Source: Maribacter aestuarii
Lineage (GTDB): Bacteria > Bacteroidota > Bacteroidia > Flavobacteriales > Flavobacteriaceae
NCBI RefSeq assembly: GCF_027474845.2
Contig: NZ_CP107031.2
Span: 2,122,501-2,186,500, forward strand
DNA length: 64,000 nt
Reading direction: 5' to 3'
Shown: positions 38,859 through 47,582 of the stretch, piece after piece
How the letters are laid out: every line of letters starts with the position of its first letter
Position numbering within the stretch: the first letter of the stretch is position 1
Made by a program: the position numbers and the translations under genes
Notes under the pieces: generated by a model
What the model was told of the DNA's origin: nothing
Databases searched by the model: none
The model's input: the letters and a program-made list of their open reading frames with translations, nothing else

Positions 38859-41327
38859 TTATTTCTTCATCAACAATGCGGCCATACGTTTAATGCGGTC
38901 CTCCAGTTTTTCACTGGATAATTTTTCCCTACTCAGCCTATCTGTTATAAGTGGAAAAGAGAACGGTGTTGCTTTTTCACATTGTTTCCAGATGATTTTC
39001 TGTGTGGCAATACGCTCCATGGAAAGTCGCAAACGCCCCTCCTCTAGTTGATGTTGAAAAGTCTCGGTGAAAGCCTGTTGAAACAGAAGGTTTTCCGGCT
39101 CATAATCTCGGAAAACTTCAAACAATAATTGCGAGTTGCTTTGCAAGTGCTTCATTTTTATACCCTTGTTTGGATACCCCGTAAAGACCATTCCGCTGAT
39201 AATCGCGACGTCCCTGAATTTACGTCGAGCCATCTCTGTAGCGTTCAGACTTTTTTGAAGGTCGTCCAAAAGATAATCAGAAGTAAAGAGATTGTTGTCC
39301 AATACTTGTTGAATATCTATTTCCTTATCCGACAACAACTCAAAACCGTAATCGTTGAACGCGAGCGAAAATGTTATGGGTGATAAAAGGCTTATACGGT
39401 AGCCTAAAAGACTGCCCATGGCCTCATGTACAAATCTTCCTTCAAAAGGATAGAACAAATGGTGGTACCCGTCCCTTGTTTTAAAGGATTCTATCAGAAA
39501 TTCATCGGGTCCAGGTACGATACTTTCCCTTCGTTGTCGCTCGAATAAATGGGACAATGATCTTATTTCAACCGATTGGTTCTTTGGGTCGTCATTTGCA
39601 GTGTACATTTCCTCACGGAGTAACTTCGACATTTGGGCGGAAAGCGTTAAACGACTGCCCATCCAACTAGATATTTTATTCGTTTTTTTAGTGGAATTCT
39701 TTACATGAACCTGCATGTCCTTTATTCGGATAAATTCCAAGTTTCTTCCCGCAAACGTAAAAACGTCGCCACGGTTGAGCTTGGAAATAAAATATTCCTC
39801 TATGGAGCCAATGTAGCCACCTTTTTGATAACGTACCGTAAGGTTAACATCACCGACTATGGTACCAATTTGAAACCGATGCCGCATTGCTACCCCTTTG
39901 TTATTTACTTTGAATTTGCCATCAGCTTCAATCTCCACTTTTTTGTATTCATCATAAGTCTGTAAGCTCTGACTACCCATGACTATAAAATTCAACAACC
40001 ATTGCCATTGTTCTTTGGACAGCGCTTGATAGCAAAATGTGTTACGGACCTCATTGTATATTTCATCGGGATAAAATCCGTCAGATATAGCCAAGGTGGT
40101 CAGATATTGTAATAAAACGTCAAAACTATTGAGATAGGGCATGCGGTCCTCCACCGCATTTTGCCTTACGGCTTCTTGCAACGCCGATGCCTCTATTAAC
40201 TCTATGGCGTGGGTGGGAAGAAAATAAATTACACTTTCTTTTCCCGGTCTGTGTCCGCTTCTTCCGGCACGTTGTAAAAAACGGGCAACCCCTTTTGGAC
40301 CACCAATTTGGACCACAGTTTCCACAGGAGCGAAATCGACACCAAGATCTAGACTGGATGTGCAAACCACGGCCTTTAGCTCTTCATTACGAATAGCATT
40401 TTCTACCCAAACACGCGTATCTTTATTAATGCTGCCATGATGCATGGCTATTTCTCCGGCAAATTCCGGATGTTTTTCTAATATCTTTTGGAACCATATC
40501 TCACATTGGCTCCGGGTATTGGTGAAAAGCAGTGTGGTTTTACTTTTATTGATGATGGGTATTACATATTCCAGTAAATGAAGGCCTAAGTGCCCGCGCC
40601 ACGGAAAAGTTTCCATTTTATCAGGAATGATACTCCGTACCGTAATTTTCTTATTGATGTTGGCTTTGATCATAACCGAGTTCTCCAAAGCCTTAGTATC
40701 AGGGCCCAGTAAAACTTCTCGTGCTTGTTCCAAGTTGCCGATGGTGGCGGATATTCCCCAAATACGAAGGTCTTTGGAGACGTTTGTTAATCGAGATAAG
40801 GCAAGCTCCATCTGCACACCCCTTTTAGTACCCAAAAGCTCGTGCCATTCATCTACGACGATTGCATTACAATCCTTAAAAATTTTATCGTACCCTTTAG
40901 TTGCAAGCAAAAGTTGTAGGCTTTCCGGAGTGGTAATCAATAAATCCGGCATCTGTTTTTTTTGCTGGGCCCTTTGTTTTGTAGTGGTGTCGCCTGTTCT
41001 TATGCCAACGGTCATTTGGGTGCCCAAATCCGCAGTTACACGCTGTGCCGATTGCCTTATTTCTTGGGATAGTGCACGTAAAGGAGTAATCCACACCGCT
41101 TTTAAACCCTTTTTGTGATTGTTTTTATAGTCAGGGTTTTGTTTAATGTAATTCAGTACAATGGGAAACCATAACGCATAGGTCTTACCACTGCCCGTGG
41201 GTGCGTTTAGAAGTCCGTGTTTACCCTGCAAAAAAGCCTTCCAGGTTTGTTTTTGGAACGGAAAAGGTTTCCATCCCTGTTCATTGAACCAGTCTTTAGC
41301 AATTTGGTAAAGTTCGTCTCTGGTCAT
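38859..41327 (-). CDS. Ligase-associated DNA damage response DEXH-box helicase
   Basis: An 822-residue Lhr-like SF2 helicase from the ATG at 41327 (a TTG six bases earlier is less likely). Motifs: Q/I region NAPTGSGKTYALWFP (about residues 36-50), ITPLRALSQEI, DEWHELLG (motif II, DEWH), ISATIGN, CTSSLDLGVDFAPVETVVQIGGPKGVARFLQRAGRSGHRPG. The DUF4145-free C-terminal Lhr-core follows. It is in one operon with the ATP-dependent ligase 12 bases upstream and the exonuclease further up. The set acts in DNA repair. Confidence 0.95.
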   Translation of the reverse strand: MTRDELYQIAKDWFNEQGWKPFPFQKQTWKAFLQGKHGLLNAPTGSGKTYALWFPIVLNYIKQNPDYKNNHKKGLKAVWITPLRALSQEIRQSAQRVTADLGTQMTVGIRTGDTTTKQRAQQKKQMPDLLITTPESLQLLLATKGYDKIFKDCNAIVVDEWHELLGTKRGVQMELALSRLTNVSKDLRIWGISATIGNLEQAREVLLGPDTKALENSVMIKANINKKITVRSIIPDKMETFPWRGHLGLHLLEYVIPIINKSKTTLLFTNTRSQCEIWFQKILEKHPEFAGEIAMHHGSINKDTRVWVENAIRNEELKAVVCTSSLDLGVDFAPVETVVQIGGPKGVARFLQRAGRSGHRPGKESVIYFLPTHAIELIEASALQEAVRQNAVEDRMPYLNSFDVLLQYLTTLAISDGFYPDEIYNEVRNTFCYQALSKEQWQWLLNFIVMGSQSLQTYDEYKKVEIEADGKFKVNNKGVAMRHRFQIGTIVGDVNLTVRYQKGGYIGSIEEYFISKLNRGDVFTFAGRNLEFIRIKDMQVHVKNSTKKTNKISSWMGSRLTLSAQMSKLLREEMYTANDDPKNQSVEIRSLSHLFERQRRESIVPGPDEFLIESFKTRDGYHHLFYPFEGRFVHEAMGSLLGYRISLLSPITFSLAFNDYGFELLSDKEIDIQQVLDNNLFTSDYLLDDLQKSLNATEMARRKFRDVAIISGMVFTGYPNKGIKMKHLQSNSQLLFEVFRDYEPENLLFQQAFTETFQHQLEEGRLRLSMERIATQKIIWKQCEKATPFSFPLITDRLSREKLSSEKLEDRIKRMAALLMKK

Positions 41328-41339
41328 AACCAACCCTAT

Positions 41340-43025
41340 TCAATCATTTGTTTTAGGGTGACCAAAGTATCCGCCTCGTGGATGGTCTTGTCTTTTTCTC
41401 CACCGTAAAATTCTAGGAAACCTGGTAGCCACACCACTTTTATGGCGTTTGGATAACGCTATGCCTTCAAAAGCGATTTCGAAAACATGATGCGGCGTCA
41501 CGCTGCGGACCGGTCCAAAACGTTCAAGTGTATTTTTCTTTATCCACGCATCCACTTTTCTGAATTCCGCATCGGTCAATCCGGAGTAGGCCTTAGCAAA
41601 AGTGACCAGTTCTTTTTCTCCATCTTCGTTCTCGTCCCAAAGCGCAAAAGTATAATCGGTAAACAAATTACTTCTTCGACCGTGACCTCTCATGGCGTAG
41701 GTAAGTACGGCATCAATAGTTAAGGGGTCTACCTTCCATTTCCACCAATCCCCTTTTTTCCTGCCGACCAAGTAGGGCGAATCCTTACGCTTCAACATCA
41801 ATCCCTCGCTCCGCATTTCCCTGGACCGTCCCCGCTCTTTGGCCACTTCTTCCCATGAATTAAAGGACATGGTTTCAGAGAGGTGAAAGGGAATGTCCCT
41901 TCGACTCCGCTCAGGGACCACAATTTGATTCCTCTCAGGGACCACACTTCGACTGTGCTGAGAGTCTGTACCTTGAATTTCCTCAGTACGACCTATCGAT
42001 TTAAATAAAGTTTCCAGTAAACGCCTTCTTTCTAAAAAAGGTTTGTTCCGTATATCCTGGCCCTCCCATTCCAAAAGGTCGTAAGCTTTTAGGATTACGG
42101 GAACCTTTTCCAAGAGTGATTTTGAAACCGTTTTTCTGCCGATTCTTGTTTGTAACTCGTTAAAAGTGCCAATTGCTTGGTTAGGAAAAGGTAGTATCTC
42201 TCCGTCGATTACCGTACCGTTGGGAATGCTGCCTATGAAGGAATTGAATTCAGGATACTTATCGGTGACCAATTCCTCGCCACGACTCCAAACGAATATT
42301 TCGTCGTTTCTTAGGATAACCTGCGAACGAATACCGTCCCATTTATGTTCTAAGGACCAGTCGGCTACCGGTCCCAGATCTTCCACTTCATCTTCAATGG
42401 CATAGGCTAGATAAAATGGGTAAGGTTTGGATAGATAATCACTTTCGTTCTCCTCAAGTATTAGTTCTTGAAAGCTGATGATATTGGGATCCCAATTACC
42501 CATTAGTTTATAAGCTAAAATATCCTCGTCAATCTCCGTTGCGCTGGAGAGGGCCCTCGTCATTAATTTTTGACTCACACCAATACGGAATCCACCAGTA
42601 ATCAATTTGGTGAAAACGAATCGCTCATAGTAATCCAGTACTTTCCAATTATCATAGAGGTAGGCCTTTTTCTTCTCATCGGATTTCTTCTTTAATGAAA
42701 TCATTTCCTCAAGGAACTGGGTCAAACTTTTTTCCGTGGATGTTTTAGAGGATGGAATTATCAGTGCGATGGTCTCTGCCAAATCACCCACGATATGATA
42801 ACTTTCTTCAAAAAGCCATAAAGGGATGTCGGCCAACTCAGAAGCCCATTCTCGTAGAAGTGTCGTATTCACGGGTCTGGGTGGACGGCGGTGGGAAAGG
42901 ATGGCAATAGTCCATACTTTGTCCTTATCATCCACATTCTTAAAATACGCTGATAACGCACTAACTTTAAGGTTCGTCTTGTTCGTACTGTCCAAGGCTT
43001 TGATAAGTGCTGCAAATTTCTTCAT
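41340..43025 (-). CDS. ATP-dependent DNA ligase (repair-type)
   Basis: A 561-residue ligase. An N-terminal helical DNA-binding domain (FRIGVSQKLMTRALS) precedes the adenylation domain with the nucleotidyl-Lys motif EHKWDGIR (about 225-232), then EGLMLKRKDSPY and KKGDWWKWKVDPLTIDAVLTYA. The C-terminal OB domain ends with the basic RFPRILRWRKRQDHPRGG. Residues about 352-376 are not part of the family: they are three 8-residue units encoded by a 24-bp tandem repeat. The gene's start overlaps the exonuclease stop by four bases (ATGA). Ligase activity is expected unless the insert disturbs folding. Confidence 0.95.
   Translation of the reverse strand: MKKFAALIKALDSTNKTNLKVSALSAYFKNVDDKDKVWTIAILSHRRPPRPVNTTLLREWASELADIPLWLFEESYHIVGDLAETIALIIPSSKTSTEKSLTQFLEEMISLKKKSDEKKKAYLYDNWKVLDYYERFVFTKLITGGFRIGVSQKLMTRALSSATEIDEDILAYKLMGNWDPNIISFQELILEENESDYLSKPYPFYLAYAIEDEVEDLGPVADWSLEHKWDGIRSQVILRNDEIFVWSRGEELVTDKYPEFNSFIGSIPNGTVIDGEILPFPNQAIGTFNELQTRIGRKTVSKSLLEKVPVILKAYDLLEWEGQDIRNKPFLERRRLLETLFKSIGRTEEIQGTDSQHSRSVVPERNQIVVPERSRRDIPFHLSETMSFNSWEEVAKERGRSREMRSEGLMLKRKDSPYLVGRKKGDWWKWKVDPLTIDAVLTYAMRGHGRRSNLFTDYTFALWDENEDGEKELVTFAKAYSGLTDAEFRKVDAWIKKNTLERFGPVRSVTPHHVFEIAFEGIALSKRHKSGVATRFPRILRWRKRQDHPRGGYFGHPKTND
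41899..41970. repeat. 24-bp tandem repeat, three units, inside the ligase gene
   Basis: Three 24-bp units at 41899-41922, 41923-41946 and 41947-41970. CTCAGGGACCACA recurs exactly 24 bases apart in the first two and CTTCGACT recurs 48 bases apart in the first and third. In the ligase frame each unit encodes eight residues (VVPERSRR, VVPERNQI, DSQHSRS-like). The CTTCGACTCCGCTCAGGGACC core looks like a dispersed flavobacterial repeat; that it is dispersed is from memory and not visible in this window. Confidence 0.8.
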
Positions 43026-44044
43026 GCTTCAACTTCTTCCTTAGCGACATTCGCTTCAATTTCTTCTTCCCCGTACTGTGTTTCCTCGGTACGGGCATCA
43101 TAACCTTGCTCCCTTAAATAGCGAGAAAATATTTCTGTATAGCCATGGGTACTAATAATTTTTTCAGCACCTGTTGCTTCAATACTGTCCAAAAGTCCTT
43201 GCCAATCACAATGGTCACTAAGCACAAAGCCCTTGTCAATTGCCCTACGTCTTCTGGCACCGCGAAAGGTCATCCATCCACTGGCGGAAGCCGTTACAAA
43301 AGGCACCATCTTCCTGATCCATGTGGAGCCATGGGCACTGGGAGGGGCAAGCACTATATTTCCCAAAAGTTCGTCTTTTTTGGTTTCCCTTGTGATTAAA
43401 GTAGTTTCAGGAAAATCGACCAAAGGGCGCAAGACCTGAGTCATATTTTCAATGGCACCATGCGTATATATTTTTCCAATATCAGTGTCCAGATATTTTA
43501 ACAAGCGCTGTGCCTTACCTAGACTATACCCGAATAATACGGATGTTTTTCCTTCTGCTCTATTCTCACTCCACCATTGATTTATATCATCCAAAACGGA
43601 CGCTTGGGCAGTCCATTTAAAGGCCGGTAGCCCAAAAGTACATTCAGTAATGAAGGTATGGCATTTTATGGGCTCATAAGGTGTTGAGATACCATCATCT
43701 TCCGTTTTGTAATCGCCCGTAAATACCCATACTTCACCTTTGTGCTCCACACGAATCTGGGACGATCCAATGATATGCCCAGCAGGATGCAGGCTGAATT
43801 TCACATTGTTTATAATAAAGGTCTCGCCCCATTCTTTTCCAACGACGTTTATCTCTCCCAGTCTGTGAGATATTATGGGTACATTTCTGTGATGGGTAAT
43901 ATAATGTTTATGCCCCCAGCGACTGTGATCCGCATGGCCATGCGAAATTATGGCCTTGTCCACAGGTTTCCATGGGTCTAAATATACCTTGGCGGCACTG
44001 CAGTAAATTCCTTTATCTGTAAATTCTAAAAGTGGGTCTTTCAT
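43022..44044 (-). CDS. Ligase-associated DNA damage response exonuclease
   Basis: A 340-residue metallo-beta-lactamase/beta-CASP nuclease from the ATG at 44044, chosen because MKDPLLEFTDKGIYC matches the family start better than the frame from 44074. Motif SHGHADHSRWGH (about 34-45) holds the metal His and Asp, HPAGHIIGSSQI the next His, and VFTGDYK the bridging Asp. A late STHGY His lies near residue 300. First gene of the exonuclease-ligase-helicase operon. SNM1-type 5' exonuclease action in double-strand break or crosslink repair is inferred by family. Confidence 0.94.
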   Translation of the reverse strand: MKDPLLEFTDKGIYCSAAKVYLDPWKPVDKAIISHGHADHSRWGHKHYITHHRNVPIISHRLGEINVVGKEWGETFIINNVKFSLHPAGHIIGSSQIRVEHKGEVWVFTGDYKTEDDGISTPYEPIKCHTFITECTFGLPAFKWTAQASVLDDINQWWSENRAEGKTSVLFGYSLGKAQRLLKYLDTDIGKIYTHGAIENMTQVLRPLVDFPETTLITRETKKDELLGNIVLAPPSAHGSTWIRKMVPFVTASASGWMTFRGARRRRAIDKGFVLSDHCDWQGLLDSIEATGAEKIISTHGYTEIFSRYLREQGYDARTEETQYGEEEIEANVAKEEVEA

Positions 44045-44116
44045 AGCCCTGTGAAAATACGAATTTGAACCCAAAACAAAGTTCGTAAGTATATAAACTA
44101 TGACCTCTAAAAAATT

Positions 44117-44124
44117 TATATTTG
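44117..44124 (+). promoter_or_regulatory. Candidate -7 element for the TerB gene
   Basis: TATATTTG is an exact TAnnTTTG match, 21 bases upstream of the ATG at 44146. A -33 TTG at the right distance is not clear. Confidence 0.5.
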
Positions 44125-44145
44125 TGTCCTAATAATTAATATTAT

Positions 44146-44568
44146 ATGTCATTTACAGATTTATACGGTAATAGTGAACACAGAAGAAATTTAGCGCATT
44201 TTGCAGCCATGGCTACTTTGGCGGCTTCTGATGGGGTAATAGACGAGCAAGAAAAAGAGTTATTGGACAGGTTTGCACTTAAGTTGAATATCTCTGTTGA
44301 AGAATATAAGGAGGTAATGAAACCCACCAATAAATATCCTATTGAACCACCCATCGATTCAGAAAAGAGATTGGAGCGACTATATGACCTTTTTACGATT
44401 ATTTTTGCGGATAGTGTTATAGATGACGAAGAAATGGTGCTGTTGAGAAAATATGCCATCGGTCTTGGGTATTCTACTGAAACTGCGGACAAAATTATAA
44501 AACGTTCCGTCAAAATATTTAGTGGGAAAATTGATTTTGAAGATTACAGCTACTTATTGAAACGTTAA
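44146..44568 (+). CDS. TerB family protein
   Basis: A 140-residue all-helical protein with TerB repeats: FAAMATLAASDGVIDEQEKELLDRFA and FTIIFADSVIDDEEMVLLRKYA, each with the acidic D-x-h-h-D/E-x-x-E loop that binds a metal ion. Length fits TerB. The gene stands alone between the exonuclease (divergent) and fbp (convergent) with its own -7 element. Family function is general (metal sensing or stress); no tellurite genes are nearby. Confidence 0.85.
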   Translation: MSFTDLYGNSEHRRNLAHFAAMATLAASDGVIDEQEKELLDRFALKLNISVEEYKEVMKPTNKYPIEPPIDSEKRLERLYDLFTIIFADSVIDDEEMVLLRKYAIGLGYSTETADKIIKRSVKIFSGKIDFEDYSYLLKR

Positions 44569-44582
44569 ATTGAATTGCATTA

Positions 44583-44612
44583 AAAAAAGGGAGACTTTTA
44601 GTCTCTCTTTTT
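44583..44612. terminator. Bidirectional terminator between terB and fbp
   Basis: GAGACT (44591-44596) and AGTCTC (44600-44605) with a TTT loop, extended by G-C, G-U and A-T pairs, flanked by an A-run (44582-44588) and T-run (44608-44612). The symmetry fits convergent genes; the T-run overlaps the fbp stop. Confidence 0.9.
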
Positions 44613-45621
44613 AATGATACTTATCCAAAAATTGTTGTAGTTTTTCTACCATTTTTCGACTTCCGCAAAAGAAAGGTACACGTTGGTGTAGTTCCGTGGG
44701 AACAATGTCCAGAATACGGGTTTTACCGCCTACTGCCAATCCGTTCGCTTGTTCCGCTATAAACGCCATTGGATTACACTCATATAGCAGTCTAAGCTTT
44801 CCACTTTCCGTAATACTGCTTTTGGGATACATATAAATACCTCCCTTGATCATATTTCTATGAAAATCCGATACTAGGGAACCAATATACCTGGAAGTAT
44901 AAGGTCTGTCGTCTTCTTCCTCTTGGCAGTATTTGATATAGTCTTTAACACCCTGTAAGAAATGTATGTAGTTGCCCTCGTTGACCGAATATATCTTACC
45001 GGTTTCCGGAAACTTCATATCGGGGTGGGACAAGTAAAAGGTACCCAATGCCGGGTTTAGGGTAAAGCCATTAACACCATCCCCAGTGGTGTATACCAGC
45101 ATGGTGGACGTGCCGTATACCACATAGCCAGCGGCAACCTGTTTGCTACCAGGCTGTAAAAAGTCCTCCAGTGTGACAGGTGTTCCAACAGGGGTGATCC
45201 TTCGGTAAATGGAAAAAATTGTCCCAACGGAAACATTGACATCTATATTAGAAGAACCGTCCAGGGGATCAATTAGAACGACATATTTGTTCTGATGCTG
45301 TTCATCATTGCTATTGATACTGATAAAATCGTCCTCTTCTTCCGAGGCTATTCCACAGACTATTTCCCTATTCTTAAGGGTCTGGATAAACTTTTCATTG
45401 GCGAAAACATCCAATTTCTGTTGATCTTCTCCTTGAATGTTGGTGTCTCCGGCAGCCCCAATAACATCGACAAGACCTGCTTTGTTTACTTCGTGGTTAA
45501 CTACTTTTGCCGCTAAGCGTATGGCGTTTATCAGCTTGGAAAGTTCTCCGGATGAGTATTTGAAAGAATCCTGGTTTTCAATAATGAACTCCCCAAGGGT
45601 CTGATTTCTTTTTCTAATCAT
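44611..45621 (-). CDS. fbp: Class 1 fructose-1,6-bisphosphatase
   Basis: A 336-residue FBPase. Motifs: [10 protein letters not shown], the metal-binding [26 protein letters not shown] (Asp-Pro-Leu-Asp-Gly-Ser-Ser), [23 protein letters not shown] and [20 protein letters not shown]. Length is standard for class I. It makes fructose 6-phosphate in gluconeogenesis. It is divergent from the GNAT-aspartate kinase pair, a typical flavobacterial arrangement, and ends in a shared terminator. Confidence 0.99.
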   Translation of the reverse strand: MIRKRNQTLGEFIIENQDSFKYSSGELSKLINAIRLAAKVVNHEVNKAGLVDVIGAAGDTNIQGEDQQKLDVFANEKFIQTLKNREIVCGIASEEEDDFISINSNDEQHQNKYVVLIDPLDGSSNIDVNVSVGTIFSIYRRITPVGTPVTLEDFLQPGSKQVAAGYVVYGTSTMLVYTTGDGVNGFTLNPALGTFYLSHPDMKFPETGKIYSVNEGNYIHFLQGVKDYIKYCQEEEDDRPYTSRYIGSLVSDFHRNMIKGGIYMYPKSSITESGKLRLLYECNPMAFIAEQANGLAVGGKTRILDIVPTELHQRVPFFCGSRKMVEKLQQFLDKYH

Positions 45622-45703
45622 GAAGGGTGGTTAATTTGACCACAAATATCGGGTATTTTGTGAAACTATATCGATTTCGTCCTACTTTCGTTTTTAAAAT
45701 ATA

Positions 45704-45711
45704 TAACTTTG
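45704..45711 (+). promoter_or_regulatory. Candidate -7 element for the GNAT-aspartate kinase operon
   Basis: TAACTTTG matches TAnnTTTG, 19 bases upstream of the ATG at 45731. TTTCG (45675-45679) at 24-base spacing is a weak -33 candidate. Confidence 0.5.
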
Positions 45712-45730
45712 TGTTATAATTGTAACAATT

Positions 45731-46216
45731 ATGGAATATTTAATAAGAGAAGCATTGCCAGAAGACATGTCCCAAGTTCTAAAATTGGTAAAGGAACTTG
45801 CGGTGTTTGAAAAAGAACCAGATGAAGTAGAGGTAACAGAGCAGGATTTGGTAAAGGATGGATTTTCCGATCCTAAAAAATTCCAATGCTTTGTGGCTGA
45901 ATCTGAAACTGATATAGTGGGCATGGCGTTGGTTTATCCTCGGTATTCCACTTGGAAAGGACCCGTCATTCATTTAGAGGATTTGATCATTACGGAAAAT
46001 ATGCGGGGATCAGGTCTTGGAACAGCACTTTTAAATAAAGTGGTGCAATACGGTCATGGTTTAGGTGTAAAACGTATCAGCTGGGAAGTATTGGACTGGA
46101 ACGAACCCGCCATCAACTTTTATGAAAGTAAAGGCGCTAGGGTAATGCGTGATTGGGATGTGGTTCAGTTGAACGAACAGGGCATTGCGGATTTTTTGAA
46201 AAACATGGAACAATAG
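45731..46216 (+). CDS. GNAT family N-acetyltransferase (diamine/thialysine-type)
   Basis: A 161-residue GNAT. The acetyl-CoA site is LEDLIITENMRGSGLGTALLNKV (V-x-x-x-x-R/Q-G-x-G-x), and WEVLDWNEPAINFYESKGA is the typical C-terminal motif. The overall pattern (SWKGPVIHLEDL) follows the SAT1/thialysine acetyltransferase branch, which acetylates diamines or lysine analogues. It is 32 bases upstream of aspartate kinase, so an amine or lysine-pathway substrate is plausible. Confidence 0.9.
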   Translation: MEYLIREALPEDMSQVLKLVKELAVFEKEPDEVEVTEQDLVKDGFSDPKKFQCFVAESETDIVGMALVYPRYSTWKGPVIHLEDLIITENMRGSGLGTALLNKVVQYGHGLGVKRISWEVLDWNEPAINFYESKGARVMRDWDVVQLNEQGIADFLKNMEQ

Positions 46217-46248
46217 GAAATATTTCAAATTGAATTGATACGAATTTT

Positions 46249-47496
46249 ATGAGGGTATTCAAATTTGGAGGTGCATCCGTAAAAGATGCGGACGGCGTAA
46301 AGAATGTGGTTAAGGTCCTTAAAGAGGTTGGTCACGAAAATACATTGTTAGTGATTTCGGCTATGGGTAAAACCACTAATGCCATGGAAGAAATCGTGGA
46401 TGCATATTTTGATGACAAAACGGAAATCGTGCACAAAATCGATGCAGTTGTGGAGTATCACAACGGAATTTTAAAAGAGTTGTTTCCCAATCATCAACAT
46501 CAAGTCTACAAAGACGTAAAAACGCTAATAGAAGAAGTAAAAGGTTTTTTGGCATGGAACAAATCGCCCAAATACAATTTTGTGTATGATCAGGTAGTAG
46601 GATATGGAGAACTTTTATCTACAGCCATTGTAAGTGCCTATTTTGAAGAAATTGGGATTAGAAACCAATTGCTGGATGTAAGAAGTTTTATAAAAACCGA
46701 TAGCAGTTATAGGGATACCACGGTTATTTGGGAAAAGACCCAAGAGCACATTTCCAAAATTGATCGGAGTATTCTTAATATAACCCAAGGTTTTTTAGGC
46801 AGTGATGAAAATAATTTTACCACTACGCTAGGCAGGGAAGGGTCCGATTACTCCGCAGCCATCCTGGCCTACTGTCTAAATGCAGATTCCGTAACCATTT
46901 GGAAGGATGTTCCGGGTGTTCTGAATGCCGATCCACGGTATTTCAAAGAGACACAATTATTGAATAATATCTCCTATAGGGAAGCTATAGAACTTGCTTT
47001 TTACGGTGCATCGGTTATTCACCCTAAGACATTACAACCGCTTCAAAGAAAGGAAATAGCCTTACACGTTAAATCTTTTTTAAACCCTATGGAATCCGGA
47101 ACCACGGTAGGAAAAGGGGTAGGGATTGAGCCCGAAGTACCTTGTTTTATCGTCAAAAAAAATCAAGTGTTGATGAAATTGTCTTCTTTGGATTTCTCTT
47201 TTATCGTTGAAGACAGCATAAGCGAACTTTTTAAACTTTTTCATGAGCATAAAATGAAGGTGGATTTGATTCAGAATTCGGCCATTAGTTTTTCGGTTTG
47301 CGTAGACAACAAGTTCGGAGGTTTACAAGCCTTACTAGATCAATTGAAAAGTAAGTTCAAAGTGGTGCACCAAGAAGGAGTTTCCCTGTATACCATCAGA
47401 CATTTTAATTCAAAAGCTTTGGAATCTTTACAAAACGGTCATGAAATCTTGTTGGAACAACGTGGAAAAGAGACGGTTCAATTGGTGGTCAAGTAG
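46249..47496 (+). CDS. Aspartate kinase (monofunctional)
   Basis: A 415-residue aspartokinase. It opens with MRVFKFGGASVKDADGVKNV, the KFGG nucleotide/substrate motif. LGREGSDYSAAILAYCLNADSVTIWKDVPGVLNADPR is the amino-acid kinase core, followed by ACT domains (LSSLDFSFIVEDSISELFKLF) that normally bind lysine or threonine as feedback inhibitors. It catalyses the first step to lysine, threonine and methionine. Second gene after the GNAT. Bacteroidota usually carry this form beside a ThrA fusion elsewhere. Confidence 0.97.
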   Translation: MRVFKFGGASVKDADGVKNVVKVLKEVGHENTLLVISAMGKTTNAMEEIVDAYFDDKTEIVHKIDAVVEYHNGILKELFPNHQHQVYKDVKTLIEEVKGFLAWNKSPKYNFVYDQVVGYGELLSTAIVSAYFEEIGIRNQLLDVRSFIKTDSSYRDTTVIWEKTQEHISKIDRSILNITQGFLGSDENNFTTTLGREGSDYSAAILAYCLNADSVTIWKDVPGVLNADPRYFKETQLLNNISYREAIELAFYGASVIHPKTLQPLQRKEIALHVKSFLNPMESGTTVGKGVGIEPEVPCFIVKKNQVLMKLSSLDFSFIVEDSISELFKLFHEHKMKVDLIQNSAISFSVCVDNKFGGLQALLDQLKSKFKVVHQEGVSLYTIRHFNSKALESLQNGHEILLEQRGKETVQLVVK

Positions 47497-47527
47497 TTGC
47501 GTACAATCTTTTTTCTAATGTTAAAAT

Positions 47528-47549
47528 AGCCTGCTCCACTAGGCTTTTT
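47528..47549 (+). terminator. Weak terminator after aspartate kinase
   Basis: AGCCT (47528-47532) pairs with AGGCT (47541-47545) around an 8-nt loop, followed by TTTTT. A 5-bp stem is short, so the ending may be leaky into the acyltransferase gene. Confidence 0.5.
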
Positions 47550-47582
47550 CCTATATTTACGGCACTTTAATCTTTTCGATTT

